Assembly: GCA_030832135.1 (NCBI GenBank)
Contig: JAURJS010000068.1
Span: forward strand, 1 to 19,954
Source of the DNA: Candidatus Planktophila sp.
GTDB lineage: Bacteria; Actinomycetota; Actinomycetes; Nanopelagicales; Nanopelagicaceae
Length of the DNA stretch: 19,954 nt
Direction: 5' to 3'
In this document: in pieces, positions 1 to 6,988 of the stretch
Layout: each line of letters starts with the position of its first letter
Numbering within the stretch: the stretch's first letter is position 1
The notes under the pieces: generated by a model
Told to the model about the DNA's origin: nothing
Database searches by the model: none
The model's input: only the letters and a program-made list of their open reading frames with translations
Position numbers and translations under genes: made by a program

Positions 1-486
1 GGCCTTGCAACAGTTGCAGCGGTAGCAGTACTTGGCTCAACACTCGCAGCTAACATCTCACTCGGATCAGGTTCAGCAATTGAATTCGGTCAGGGTGTTC
101 AGACAACCTCTGCTTGCGATGACTCAATCACATTGTCACCAAAGGTGACCTTCGTTAACAGCTCTTCAAATCCACAGTTCTTCTTGTCAACTGTGTCATT
201 CACAGGCGTTAACTCAACTACAGCTGGCTGCCAGGGTAAGACACTTACTCTCAATGCATACGGTGATTCATCTGCTACACCACTCCAGTTAGCGACAGTG
301 GGCTCATCAGCTCTCTCAGCCGCAACAATCGGAATCACAGCTACAACACCTACTTCTGCAGCTGGAACAACAATTGCAGGCGTTACAGGTAATGCTTCAA
401 CCACACATGCTTTTGATCTTGGATTTACGATTCCATCATCAACATCAGGCGCGGTTTACAAGCTCACTCTCCAGAGCTCAAACTAA
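1..486 (+). CDS. Secreted/anchored GQG-ACD domain protein (5' end cut off)
   Basis: The reading frame is open from the first base of the window to TAA at 484-486, so the start lies upstream. The visible 161 residues begin inside a hydrophobic helix ending in LAANIS, followed by IEFGQG and TTSACD, then a Thr/Ser-rich beta-strand-like region. Cys39 and Cys77 (numbered from the window edge) match cysteines in the proteins at 633-1289 and 3567-4532, so a disulfide is likely. The helix followed by Ala-Asn resembles the SipW-processed signal of TasA, and a SipW-type peptidase is encoded at 1292-1987. A strong hairpin follows at 519-563. Function is not recognised; I infer a surface fibre or pilin-like subunit. 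Low Lys/Arg content and many Thr/Ser/Ala fit an extracellular polymer subunit. Confidence 0.85.
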   Translation, partial: GLATVAAVAVLGSTLAANISLGSGSAIEFGQGVQTTSACDDSITLSPKVTFVNSSSNPQFFLSTVSFTGVNSTTAGCQGKTLTLNAYGDSSATPLQLATVGSSALSAATIGITATTPTSAAGTTIAGVTGNASTTHAFDLGFTIPSSTSGAVYKLTLQSSN

Positions 487-518
487 GGAATTAATCCAAC
501 CCATTTAACGATTCTCTG

Positions 519-563
519 ATGCGGCGATAGAGGCCACCAACAGGTGCGCTTCTATCGCCGTAT
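519..563 (+). terminator. Strong hairpin between two subunit genes (terminator or attenuator)
   Basis: CGGCGATAGA (522-531) pairs perfectly with TCTATCGCCG (551-560). Pairs 519-521 with 561-563 extend it to 13 bp with one G-U, and an inner ACC/GGT pair closes a small apical loop. No T-run follows, so it is not a textbook intrinsic terminator. It could end most transcripts of the upstream subunit gene, allow partial read-through, or protect the 3' end of that mRNA. Confidence 0.6.
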
Positions 564-587
564 TAAGGGAGTAGTTAAGTAAAAGGA

Positions 588-617
588 TTGAATTCTAAAT
601 CAGTTATCAAGTTAGAT
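588..617 (+). promoter_or_regulatory. Possible sigma-70 promoter of the surface-protein operon
   Basis: TTGAAT (588-593) and TTAGAT (612-617) are separated by 18 bp, 15 bp upstream of the ATG at 633. It lies after the hairpin at 519-563 and before the tightly packed genes 633-5205, so it could drive them independently of the upstream subunit gene. The purine run at 621-626 may serve as a weak ribosome site. Confidence 0.4.
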
Positions 618-632
618 TTTAGAGAGAAGTAA

Positions 633-1289
633 ATGAATATCCTTAAGCGTTACGAGAGCGATGACTTTGATGAGTCATATGCTTTTGACGACGCTGAATA
701 CGGGGATATTGAAGCAAGTGGAAGTTCAAAGCCCTTCCTCGTGAAGGCAATTGCAATGATCTTGGCTGTGACCGGTATTGCCTACGGTGCCAACATTGCG
801 CTTTCGCCATCTGGCTCAGTCACTGAGTTTGGACAAGGATTTGTAACTACAGCAGCCTGTGACACAAATGGTGGAATTACCATCATTCCTTACGCAGGTT
901 TTATCAATGACACCGGCACCGGTAAGTTCAGCCTCGACTCGATTATTCTCGAGAATGTCGATGCGGCTTGTGTGGGTGAAGATTTCACAATTCAGGTTTA
1001 CGGTGAGACCGGAACCGCTCTCACAGTCAGTGAGTCCGCAACAGCGGCTAACGGCGCCTCCTATGTTCAATTTGATCTAGGCCGCTTCTACTTCCAGGAT
1101 TCTTCGACAGTCCTTGCTATCGATAGGTCCTATATCGACTACGACGTTCTCACCGATACAAGTGCAGGTTCAACTGAATTTACCAGCAACCAATCTTCAA
1201 TTCAGATTACATTCGACCCAGATCGCACGCTCTCATTTGCAGATGCGACAGTAATTCGCAGAATTACGATTCAAACCGTCAAGCACTGA
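633..1289 (+). CDS. Signal-anchored GQG-ACD domain protein, putative fibre subunit
   Basis: This 218-residue protein has an unusual acidic N-terminal tail (about residues 7-28, rich in Asp/Glu), a hydrophobic helix (about 35-55) ending YGANIA, then TEFGQG and TTAACD (Cys76) and DAACVG (Cys113). The rest is predicted beta-rich. The helix-GQG-ACD core aligns clearly with the partial protein at 1-486, and the domain recurs at the C-terminus of 3567-4532. The Ala-Asn-Ile after the helix resembles the cleavage region of TasA/camelysin proteins, and the next gene, 2 bp downstream, is a SipW-type signal peptidase, so I infer it is the substrate. No known function is recognised. The long acidic cytoplasmic leader is odd for a signal peptide and may keep the precursor from being exported or cleaved too early. 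Confidence 0.85.
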   Translation: MNILKRYESDDFDESYAFDDAEYGDIEASGSSKPFLVKAIAMILAVTGIAYGANIALSPSGSVTEFGQGFVTTAACDTNGGITIIPYAGFINDTGTGKFSLDSIILENVDAACVGEDFTIQVYGETGTALTVSESATAANGASYVQFDLGRFYFQDSSTVLAIDRSYIDYDVLTDTSAGSTEFTSNQSSIQITFDPDRTLSFADATVIRRITIQTVKH

Positions 1290-1291
1290 CC

Positions 1292-1987
1292 ATGGCCTCA
1301 GAGGTAATGCGCCGCCCTCTCTTTGAAGCAACATCAACTGAAGAGATGTGGGTTGAAGGTCAATCACAATATGCTGATTCAAAGATTTTGCTGACAATTT
1401 CTAATGCCAATGGTGAAAAGACAGTTTTAATTACGCCACATGAAATAACTCCAACTAAATCAAAGTTATTCGTCCAAGCACCGCCAGAGCGAATTGCAAC
1501 CCCTGCGCAGGCGCGAAATAACAAAATTGGCCAGGTTGTTAAGTTTCTTGGATATGCCCTCAGCGCCATCTTGATTTCATTCTCAGTTCTTTCGGCATCA
1601 GGATTTGTTAAGGCGCGAATTGTTCTAACCGGTTCGATGGAACCGGTAATTCATGCAGGAGATATTGTTCTTTTGGCACCCACACCTCGCACGCAACCTG
1701 AGTTAGGTGATATCGCTGCCTATACAGCTCGTCGCTTCAGTGGAGAGTCTGTAGGGATCTTTACCCACCGCATTATTGGCGGCGATCCAGTCAATGGTTG
1801 GTTGATGAAGGGTGATAACAACCCAACTCCCGATGTGCAGAAGCCTAAAGCTGAAGATATCAGCGGGGTTGTCTTCTTTGTCATTCCTTGGATCGGCAAA
1901 TTGATGGCGCCGAAGATGTTGATGATTCTCATTCCTGTGGCAGTTGGTATCTGGTTAATCATCGATACCTTAAAGGGGGACTCATAA
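1292..1987 (+). CDS. SipW-type signal peptidase (S26B, Ser/His dyad)
   Basis: This 231-residue membrane peptidase has the ER/SipW-type S26 boxes: TGSMEP with Ser115 as nucleophile, AGDIVLL, ELGDIAAY, THRIIG with His159 in place of the bacterial Lys, and KGDNNPTPD (173-181). One TM helix lies before the active site (about 82-104) and one after it (about 206-226), giving an extracytoplasmic catalytic domain. In Bacillus, SipW releases the TasA and TapA fibre proteins; here the flanking genes encode GQG-ACD proteins, the likely substrates. An extra ~80-residue cytoplasmic N-terminus is unlike ordinary SipW and is not recognised. The gene starts 2 bp after the upstream stop and its TAA overlaps the next ATG by one base (TAATG), so translation is probably coupled. 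Family assignment is firm; substrate is inferred. Confidence 0.93.
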   Translation: MASEVMRRPLFEATSTEEMWVEGQSQYADSKILLTISNANGEKTVLITPHEITPTKSKLFVQAPPERIATPAQARNNKIGQVVKFLGYALSAILISFSVLSASGFVKARIVLTGSMEPVIHAGDIVLLAPTPRTQPELGDIAAYTARRFSGESVGIFTHRIIGGDPVNGWLMKGDNNPTPDVQKPKAEDISGVVFFVIPWIGKLMAPKMLMILIPVAVGIWLIIDTLKGDS

Positions 1988-3570
1988 TGCGTCGCCTCAA
2001 AGTTATTGCTCTGACTCTGATTGCACTTCTACTTTCACCAGTAGCAGCTCACGCCTTTGATATTCCGCTCCTTACCTGGGAGCGCGGACGCGAACAGCAG
2101 GTGGTTCTCGGCGGCGGCGCATATACCCAGAAGTGGGTAGTAACCCTTGAGGGCAATGGGGTAGAAGCGAAGACCTTTAGCGCAAGCGATAAGAATGAGG
2201 CTGGCTACGTCGTTTACTCACTCTTTATTCCAAACGATCTTCCAACAGGTGCGTACTCCATTGTTACCAACGGTGAGGGCTCACCTCGCACAGTCGTTGC
2301 CGGTATCAACGTCATTGAGGCGCAGACTAAAACCGTCACCTCAAGCCTCTTTGATCTCACTTTAATTATTGCAATCTTTATCTTTCTGACTGGAATCGTC
2401 TCGACGATTAGGGCGCGTAAGTACACATACATTCCATTGCAGAGCACCCAGGTTCTTCCACGATTGACTGATCCAATCTTTGATGAGGAACCAAATTTCT
2501 GGGATCGACTTGAGGCCTCTCCTTATCGCATTCGAGTGCAGTCATTGATTGCGCTACGTCCCTCCCTGCTGCGCTTCCTGCTTATTCGCGAGGGCGAGCT
2601 AGCTCATCGCATCTCTAAGCATTTCTATGGCCTCTCACCCCTCATTGGATTGGTAGCTGGCGCAATCGCTGCCATTGAAGTCGGCAGAAATAATGGCTTA
2701 GCAGCGACGCCTATGACGATCTTTATCATCGTTGCAGCGATTGCTATCGCTGATGCATTTGCAGGAGTAGCTGCAACGCTAGGATTCTGGGCAATTCAAT
2801 TAGCAACTGGAAACATCACAAGCTTCCGAGATTTCTTGATTGCAATCGCAGTCGGCATCGCTTGGGTTGGACCTTCTCTCTTTGCAGCCCTTCTGCGAGA
2901 GACGATTAACCGTGATTTCGAGCCAAAGAGTGCGCGCGGATCTGATCCTATTAAGTTCTTAGGTGTTCTCGGTTCAAGCCTTGTTGGGGGAGCGGTCTTC
3001 TATCTCGGCCATGCGCTCATCAATAGCGTTATCTATACAGAAAGCCAAGCACGCTCTCTGACAATCATCCATGTGGCGATAGTGGCAGCAATGCTGCTCG
3101 TGCGCGGAGTTGCAGATGGCATCGTTCTTGAGCGCGACAGTGATCTACCGACTCGCGATGAATCATTCATCATCTCTCGTGTGAGTTCTCCGATAACTGC
3201 CTTCCTTGTATTCATGATGATCTTCGCCTTTGTCTATATCTGGACGGCAGGTGCGGCAAGCGCATTCTTCGTGGCAATCCTCTTCTCACTTCCATACTTC
3301 TTGATCTTCGTCCGATTGAATAAGATCTCTCGTCTCAATACTTCTCGGATTCCACGGAATATCCTCTTAGAGTCGGCCCTTATCTCAGCCATCGCCTTTG
3401 CAATCTTTAAGCAGATCTCGATGAAGCCGCTCTTACTCGACCAGCGGGCCAACCTCCTGCTCATGCTGACCGCCGTAGCCCCGGTAATTCACTCCATTTA
3501 TAGCGCGATTTACTCCTCTAACGAGGATAAGTTTTCTTTTGATGAGAATTCGGAGACAATAAGACCATGA
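1987..3570 (+). CDS. Polytopic membrane protein with extracytoplasmic beta domain
   Basis: The ATG at 1987 overlaps the preceding stop codon and begins a clear signal peptide (1-23, ending AAHA), so it is preferred to the in-frame upstream ATG at 1888, which lies inside the peptidase gene. The 527-residue protein has a beta-rich, Ig-like outer domain (about 24-115, opening with a TWERGREQ motif), a TM helix at 121-141, a cytoplasmic stretch (142-213), then roughly nine hydrophobic helices between 215 and 508. No transporter, flippase or enzyme motif is visible. It lies between the signal peptidase and the collagen-stalk protein and overlaps the latter by 4 bp (ATGA), so it is probably part of the same surface system: anchor, assembly platform or export helper are all possible. 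Function is not recognised. Confidence 0.88.
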   Translation: MRRLKVIALTLIALLLSPVAAHAFDIPLLTWERGREQQVVLGGGAYTQKWVVTLEGNGVEAKTFSASDKNEAGYVVYSLFIPNDLPTGAYSIVTNGEGSPRTVVAGINVIEAQTKTVTSSLFDLTLIIAIFIFLTGIVSTIRARKYTYIPLQSTQVLPRLTDPIFDEEPNFWDRLEASPYRIRVQSLIALRPSLLRFLLIREGELAHRISKHFYGLSPLIGLVAGAIAAIEVGRNNGLAATPMTIFIIVAAIAIADAFAGVAATLGFWAIQLATGNITSFRDFLIAIAVGIAWVGPSLFAALLRETINRDFEPKSARGSDPIKFLGVLGSSLVGGAVFYLGHALINSVIYTESQARSLTIIHVAIVAAMLLVRGVADGIVLERDSDLPTRDESFIISRVSSPITAFLVFMMIFAFVYIWTAGAASAFFVAILFSLPYFLIFVRLNKISRLNTSRIPRNILLESALISAIAFAIFKQISMKPLLLDQRANLLLMLTAVAPVIHSIYSAIYSSNEDKFSFDENSETIRP

Positions 3571-4532
3571 AGAAGTTCGCTGTCATCCTCCTAGTGCTCT
3601 CGCTGACTCGCATCGGTGTCGCCTACGCGGATTCAACTAACAGCACTGATTCACAGAATTATTTCTTCGGAACAAAATCTGCTTCTGAGAACCTCAATCA
3701 GGTTCTTGCACTCCTTGTCGGCCCTAAGGGCGATCCTGGACCTGCCGGAGTTGCAGGTAAAGATGGTCTGATCGGCATGGATGGTAAAGATGGCGTTGAC
3801 GGTAAAGATGGAAGAGACGGCCTCGATGGCGCTCCTGGCGCTGTTGGTGTACCCGGCTCCAGTGTTCTCTCTGTTGCCTTTACCGGAGCTCAAGGAAGTT
3901 GCACAGCTGGTGGAGTGAGATTTACCGATGGCGCAGGAAATGTGACCTATACATGTAATGGAACACCGGGCGCCAACGGCTTAAATGGAATCAACGGCAC
4001 CAATGGAACCAACGGCACAAACGGTATTAATGGTGGTTCTGGCAATGGTGGATCAATCACCTACGGCCAAGGCGTTATTGCAGTGGGCGCATGTGACACA
4101 GATGGCGTTGTCGCAATGGATGTGCAGCGCAAATTCAACGGATCAGACTTTGTATTCTCACAGTTCTCCTTTGGAGATTCAGCTGTCACCGATGGCGATG
4201 TGGATGCAGCTTGTAGTGGCCTGCCGATGTCGGTCTACATCACTATTAGCAACTCTGTGACAAAGGATTATCAGCGAAAGTATCAACCTGGCGATGTGAT
4301 TGTCTGTACCAAGACATACACAACAGCTCCTTGGCCAACTTCAAATCCTCAGTTCACCTTCTCTGATTCACTAACACCAAATATCTGCAAGATTAGCTCT
4401 CGAGATTCTGCAGTGACTTCTTACTTCGCAGGACGTGGCGAAACGCCAGTTCGTGTAGTAAACGGCATTATCAATATTGAAGATATCTCAACTGCCGATT
4501 ACACAGATCGCGTTGGTTTCTCAATTGGCTAA
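3567..4532 (+). CDS. Collagen-like stalk protein with C-terminal GQG-ACD domain
   Basis: This 321-residue protein has a signal peptide (1-21, VAYA then DS), a linker, a collagen-like region of 16 Gly-X-Y triplets (about 52-99, rich in Gly-Lys-Asp), a Cys-pair module (Cys112 to Cys130, SCTAGG...TYTCNG) seen between collagen blocks of other bacterial proteins, and a second Gly-X-Asn block (about 132-162). The C-terminal 150 residues carry TYGQG, VGACD (Cys176) and DAACSG (Cys216), the domain shared with 1-486 and 633-1289. The architecture suggests a trimeric extracellular stalk presenting a head domain. It overlaps the upstream gene by 4 bp, so it belongs to the operon. Without Pro hydroxylation the Lys-Gly-Asp triplets would stabilise a triple helix. 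Adhesion or fibre-tip function is inferred. Confidence 0.92.
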   Translation: MKKFAVILLVLSLTRIGVAYADSTNSTDSQNYFFGTKSASENLNQVLALLVGPKGDPGPAGVAGKDGLIGMDGKDGVDGKDGRDGLDGAPGAVGVPGSSVLSVAFTGAQGSCTAGGVRFTDGAGNVTYTCNGTPGANGLNGINGTNGTNGTNGINGGSGNGGSITYGQGVIAVGACDTDGVVAMDVQRKFNGSDFVFSQFSFGDSAVTDGDVDAACSGLPMSVYITISNSVTKDYQRKYQPGDVIVCTKTYTTAPWPTSNPQFTFSDSLTPNICKISSRDSAVTSYFAGRGETPVRVVNGIINIEDISTADYTDRVGFSIG

Positions 4533-5205
4533 CCAAGAGAGCGAGCAAGGCTCGCCAAAGGTTTCAAAGCTCCCTCTGCCAATCTCGGATTCACCACTTG
4601 TCATTGATCTTCCAGATGGACAGAAGATTGTCGTCGGAAAGATGACCCAGGGAAGTGTTATCGAGGTCGCAACGTGGCGTGGTGTAGGCCGGCCAGATAG
4701 TCGCACTAGCCGTCTTATGCTCGGCATGGGTAGCGGAAATGTTAATGATGATTCCGATGGCGATCAGAACCAACAAGCTGGTCCTGCGCGACCACCTGTA
4801 TCACGCAAGCCAGCAGGTGTTGCAGGAATTATTTTCTCTATTCAACACTTCTTTAAGAATTTCTCTCGCATCAACTGGTCTGCAACATTTAAAGCGCTTA
4901 TCCAGTCGCTCACATCAAAGAAGTCGAAGAAGGTTAAATCACCTTCGCTCTCATCTGAGAATCAAACAAGTTCTGAAATCTCAACATCTTCAAGTATCGC
5001 TCCTGCGATTACAGTCTCACCTGTTTCAGAAGATGCTGAGATTGAGGCATGGCTCAATAAGATCACTGAGAAGGCTTCACGCTCAACAGGTGCGACATCT
5101 GTGGCGAAAGCGAAGAGCTCAAGTAAGCCTGCTGTGAAGAAAAGTGCCGCAAAGAAGGCTCCGGTAACGAAAAAGGCCGCTCCTAAGTCAACTAAGAAGC
5201 GCTAG
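4525..5205 (+). CDS. Lys/Ser-rich operon protein of unknown function
   Basis: The start is unclear. There is no ATG near the head of the frame; TTG codons at 4477, 4513 and 4525 are possible, and 4525 is chosen because it overlaps the upstream gene by only 8 bp. The N-terminal ~70 residues form a small compact segment (LVIDLPDGQKIVVGK followed by EVATWRG and SRTSRLMLG) that looks conserved but which I cannot name. A mildly hydrophobic, amphipathic stretch follows, then a Ser-rich linker, and the last ~30 residues are a Lys/Ala-rich tail like histone H1 or HupB tails. No signal peptide is visible, so it is probably cytoplasmic, perhaps binding nucleic acid or the inner membrane surface. Its place at the end of the surface operon suggests regulation or assembly. 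Function unknown. Confidence 0.75.
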   Translation: MANQESEQGSPKVSKLPLPISDSPLVIDLPDGQKIVVGKMTQGSVIEVATWRGVGRPDSRTSRLMLGMGSGNVNDDSDGDQNQQAGPARPPVSRKPAGVAGIIFSIQHFFKNFSRINWSATFKALIQSLTSKKSKKVKSPSLSSENQTSSEISTSSSIAPAITVSPVSEDAEIEAWLNKITEKASRSTGATSVAKAKSSSKPAVKKSAAKKAPVTKKAAPKSTKKR

Positions 5206-5213
5206 CGGTAGGT

Positions 5214-5219
5214 TAGACT
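5214..5219 (+). promoter_or_regulatory. Leaderless -10 element TAGACT
   Basis: TAGACT ends 6 nt before the ATG at 5226, so transcription would start at or next to the start codon. It overlaps the intergenic space just after the lysine-rich gene and suggests that 5226-5567 has its own promoter. Confidence 0.5.
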
Positions 5220-5225
5220 TTGATT

Positions 5226-5567
5226 ATGAAGACGAAGCTCATTGCCCTTGCTGCAATCTTTGTCGTCCTCTTCGCCCTCGGATTCCGCGTTGTTCATCCT
5301 GAGAATGGACTTGAGAGCGCGATGGGATCTGCTAAATCAAGCATTGTGCTCTACAAGAGCTCAAGCAGCTATGCAGTTGGCCATAAGGTTGTCGTTGAAG
5401 TAGCTGGCCAAGGCAAGCAGACCGGAATTGTTAAATCTGCCAGCGATGGAAGCGTCGATGTAGATACCCTCGTATCTTTTGTCCGCGTCAAGAATGAAGA
5501 TGTTTTAGGTAAGTTAATTATCGTCATTCCATTCTTTGGAACAATTTTGGGCGTTGTAGGGCTCTAG
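5226..5567 (+). CDS. Small membrane protein resembling an inactive signal peptidase
   Basis: The ATG at 5226 is preferred to TTG at 5220 because of the leaderless -10 element. The 113-residue protein has an N-terminal TM helix (about 4-22) and a C-terminal hydrophobic end. By eye it parallels the nearby SipW-type peptidase: ESAMGS...SIVLY against TGSMEP...DIVLL, GHKVVVEV against LGDIAAYT, TGIV against THRII, and NEDVLGKLIIVIPFFG against AEDISGVVFFVIPWIG. The positions of the catalytic Ser and His are not conserved (Ala and a gap/Gly), and the KGDNN box is missing. It is therefore probably a catalytically dead S26-fold protein, perhaps a partner or inhibitor of the active peptidase. The similarity was judged by eye only; a plain small membrane protein is the alternative. 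Confidence 0.8.
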   Translation: MKTKLIALAAIFVVLFALGFRVVHPENGLESAMGSAKSSIVLYKSSSSYAVGHKVVVEVAGQGKQTGIVKSASDGSVDVDTLVSFVRVKNEDVLGKLIIVIPFFGTILGVVGL

Positions 5568-5606
5568 CCCTCATTCTTCACTGGGGTATCCCTAACAAAA
5601 CCACCC

Positions 5607-6089
5607 TTACTGCGGTGAGAGGGTAAGTCGTAAGACAATCTGGTTCTTCTTCAATAATTTACTTGCACCGAGATCAACCTTCGCATTCTGGAAGTACTCG
5701 ATCTCTGCCTTTGTAATCTCAGCGCTAAAGATGAGGGCTCTAAATTTCGCCTCATTCTCACCCTCTATATTTGGGTCGTAGCCGCCCACAATCTTTGCAA
5801 AGAGGACCTTTGAGCTGCGAGGAAGCTTCTCACCGATAATAAAGCCTTCAATATCTTTTTGGATCTGCACCGCATCAAATTTCTCATAGGCGATATTGAG
5901 GCCTTTAACATAATTTCCGCCGGCGATATTTCCAATATTTCCTGTTCCTGTTAATCCGCCGCCGATTGAGGGGACAAAGGAGATAGTTGCAAGGAAGATC
6001 ACCATGAGAGCAAGGAATGAATCAGCGAAGAGCCAACCACCTTGATGGGTGGAATCTTCTTCAACGCGACGAGGGCGTACTTTACGCAC
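5607..6089 (-). CDS. Small MotB/ZorB-like single-TM protein
   Basis: This 160-residue protein starts at GTG (6089) and overlaps the stop of the upstream gene by 8 bp, so the pair is translationally coupled. After a basic N-terminus comes WLFADSFLALMVIF, a single TM helix (about 19-40) with Asp23 at its start, the arrangement found in MotB, TolR/ExbD and ZorB, where the Asp carries protons. A Gly/Asn-rich linker follows, then an alpha/beta domain (about 66-158) that vaguely recalls the OmpA-like peptidoglycan-binding fold (IVGGY..., an Ala-rich helix and a terminal strand) but is shorter and lacks its clear signature. It may be the stator/plug partner of the two-TM protein at 6082-6879. Assignment is inferred; function unknown. 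Confidence 0.8.
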   Translation of the reverse strand: MRKVRPRRVEEDSTHQGGWLFADSFLALMVIFLATISFVPSIGGGLTGTGNIGNIAGGNYVKGLNIAYEKFDAVQIQKDIEGFIIGEKLPRSSKVLFAKIVGGYDPNIEGENEAKFRALIFSAEITKAEIEYFQNAKVDLGASKLLKKNQIVLRLTLSPQ

Positions 6090-6879
6090 GACGTGTCTTT
6101 CTACGCTTTGGCTTAGCTAATTCTGATGTCTCATCAGAGTCGAATGAGAATGATGAGAGAAATGAAGATGGCGCACTCTCTTTAGGGAGCTTGCGCGTTG
6201 CCTTCTCTAGATTCTGAGAAGCATCCTCCAACTTACCGGTGGCGCCGACGAGGCGGGAGATCGCACCAGCCAAGCTGGCATTCATTGTCACAGTTGAAAT
6301 CTTGCGCTTATCGTGAAGGGCGGCATGAATTTCAATGGCCAGAGCAAGACGTTCGCGATCAATCTCATTCTCAGCTCTTCGCTGGATCTCCTCCACCTGA
6401 TAGCCGGCGCGTGAGACATAGAGAGTCAGGGCTATGACGATGACCACGATGATAAAGTCGAGGCGAGCGACATTTCCAATCTTCCACTCATCATGAAGGA
6501 TCCCATAGCCGTTCTGCCAGAAATCAAGGAAGTTCACTACATCTGCGCCATTTGCCTCGATATATTGCGAGAAGCCAGTTGTTGCAGCGCTCACCGCGGC
6601 CCATGTCAGAGCAACCGGTGCGAAGACGAGGACGTTGCGAATAACGGTGAGCAGACGCACTAAACGTTCCTTCGCTCCCGCAGCATCTGTATCTGGGTGG
6701 GGGAGATACTCATTGGGATCTAACTCAGCCCAGATATGAAGATCCTTCTTACCTTCAATCGCAGCAAGTAGGCCGGTGAGGTAGGGATCGTTCTGGAGGT
6801 TGTACCGGGCAACCCATTGCGCAATCTTCGTTGCTAGCGCATCGACCGCCTGAGGTTTACGTGGCTTACGTGGCGCCAT
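6082..6879 (-). CDS. Two-TM coiled-coil membrane protein, partner of the MotB-like protein
   Basis: This 265-residue protein has a basic N-terminus, a soluble helical part, TM1 (about 80-101), an extracytoplasmic loop of ~38 residues with FLDFWQNGYG, TM2 (about 139-156), then a long charged helix likely to form a coiled coil (about 160-235) and a basic C-terminal tail (KPKRRKTRR). A purine-rich AAAGGA lies 6-11 nt before the ATG, making it one of the few genes here with a Shine-Dalgarno-like site. It overlaps the MotB-like gene downstream. The combination of a multi-TM coiled-coil protein with a small single-TM protein having an Asp at the membrane edge recalls ExbB/ExbD, MotA/MotB and ZorA/ZorB pairs, but no family motif is firm. 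Not recognised beyond that. Confidence 0.8.
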   Translation of the reverse strand: MAPRKPRKPQAVDALATKIAQWVARYNLQNDPYLTGLLAAIEGKKDLHIWAELDPNEYLPHPDTDAAGAKERLVRLLTVIRNVLVFAPVALTWAAVSAATTGFSQYIEANGADVVNFLDFWQNGYGILHDEWKIGNVARLDFIIVVIVIALTLYVSRAGYQVEEIQRRAENEIDRERLALAIEIHAALHDKRKISTVTMNASLAGAISRLVGATGKLEDASQNLEKATRKLPKESAPSSFLSSFSFDSDETSELAKPKRRKTRRA

Positions 6880-6975
6880 GAGATTCCTTTCACATATCCT
6901 CCTGGAATCGAACCCCAGGCTAATACCTCGAGTCTAATGCAGGCGGGGCGAAAGGAAAAAGGGAGGAGAGAAAGA

Positions 6976-6981
6976 TAGGGT
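6976..6981 (+). promoter_or_regulatory. Leaderless -10 element TAGGGT
   Basis: TAGGGT lies 7 nt before the ATG at 6989. This spacing supports ATG 6989 rather than GTG 6980 as the start of the FKBP gene. Confidence 0.45.
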
Positions 6982-6988
6982 GCATCCC

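Noticed and set aside
1888..1986. Upstream ATG 1888 as the start of the polytopic membrane protein
   Set aside because: It would overlap the peptidase gene by 100 bp and hide the clear signal peptide starting at 1987.
3970..4040. Tandem Asn-Gly-Thr codon repeats as a phase-variable microsatellite
   Set aside because: The units differ at third positions and are multiples of three, so slippage would not shift the frame and is not indicated.
5578..5592. Small GGG/CCC hairpin between convergent genes at 5567/5607
   Set aside because: Three to four pairs only; no T-run on either strand.
6895..6925. Minus-strand tRNA-like T-arm (CCTGG, GGTTCGATT, CCAGG)
   Set aside because: The loop has 9 rather than 7 nt and no D-arm, anticodon arm or matching acceptor half lies nearby, so it is not a tRNA; a remnant or att site is not supported either.
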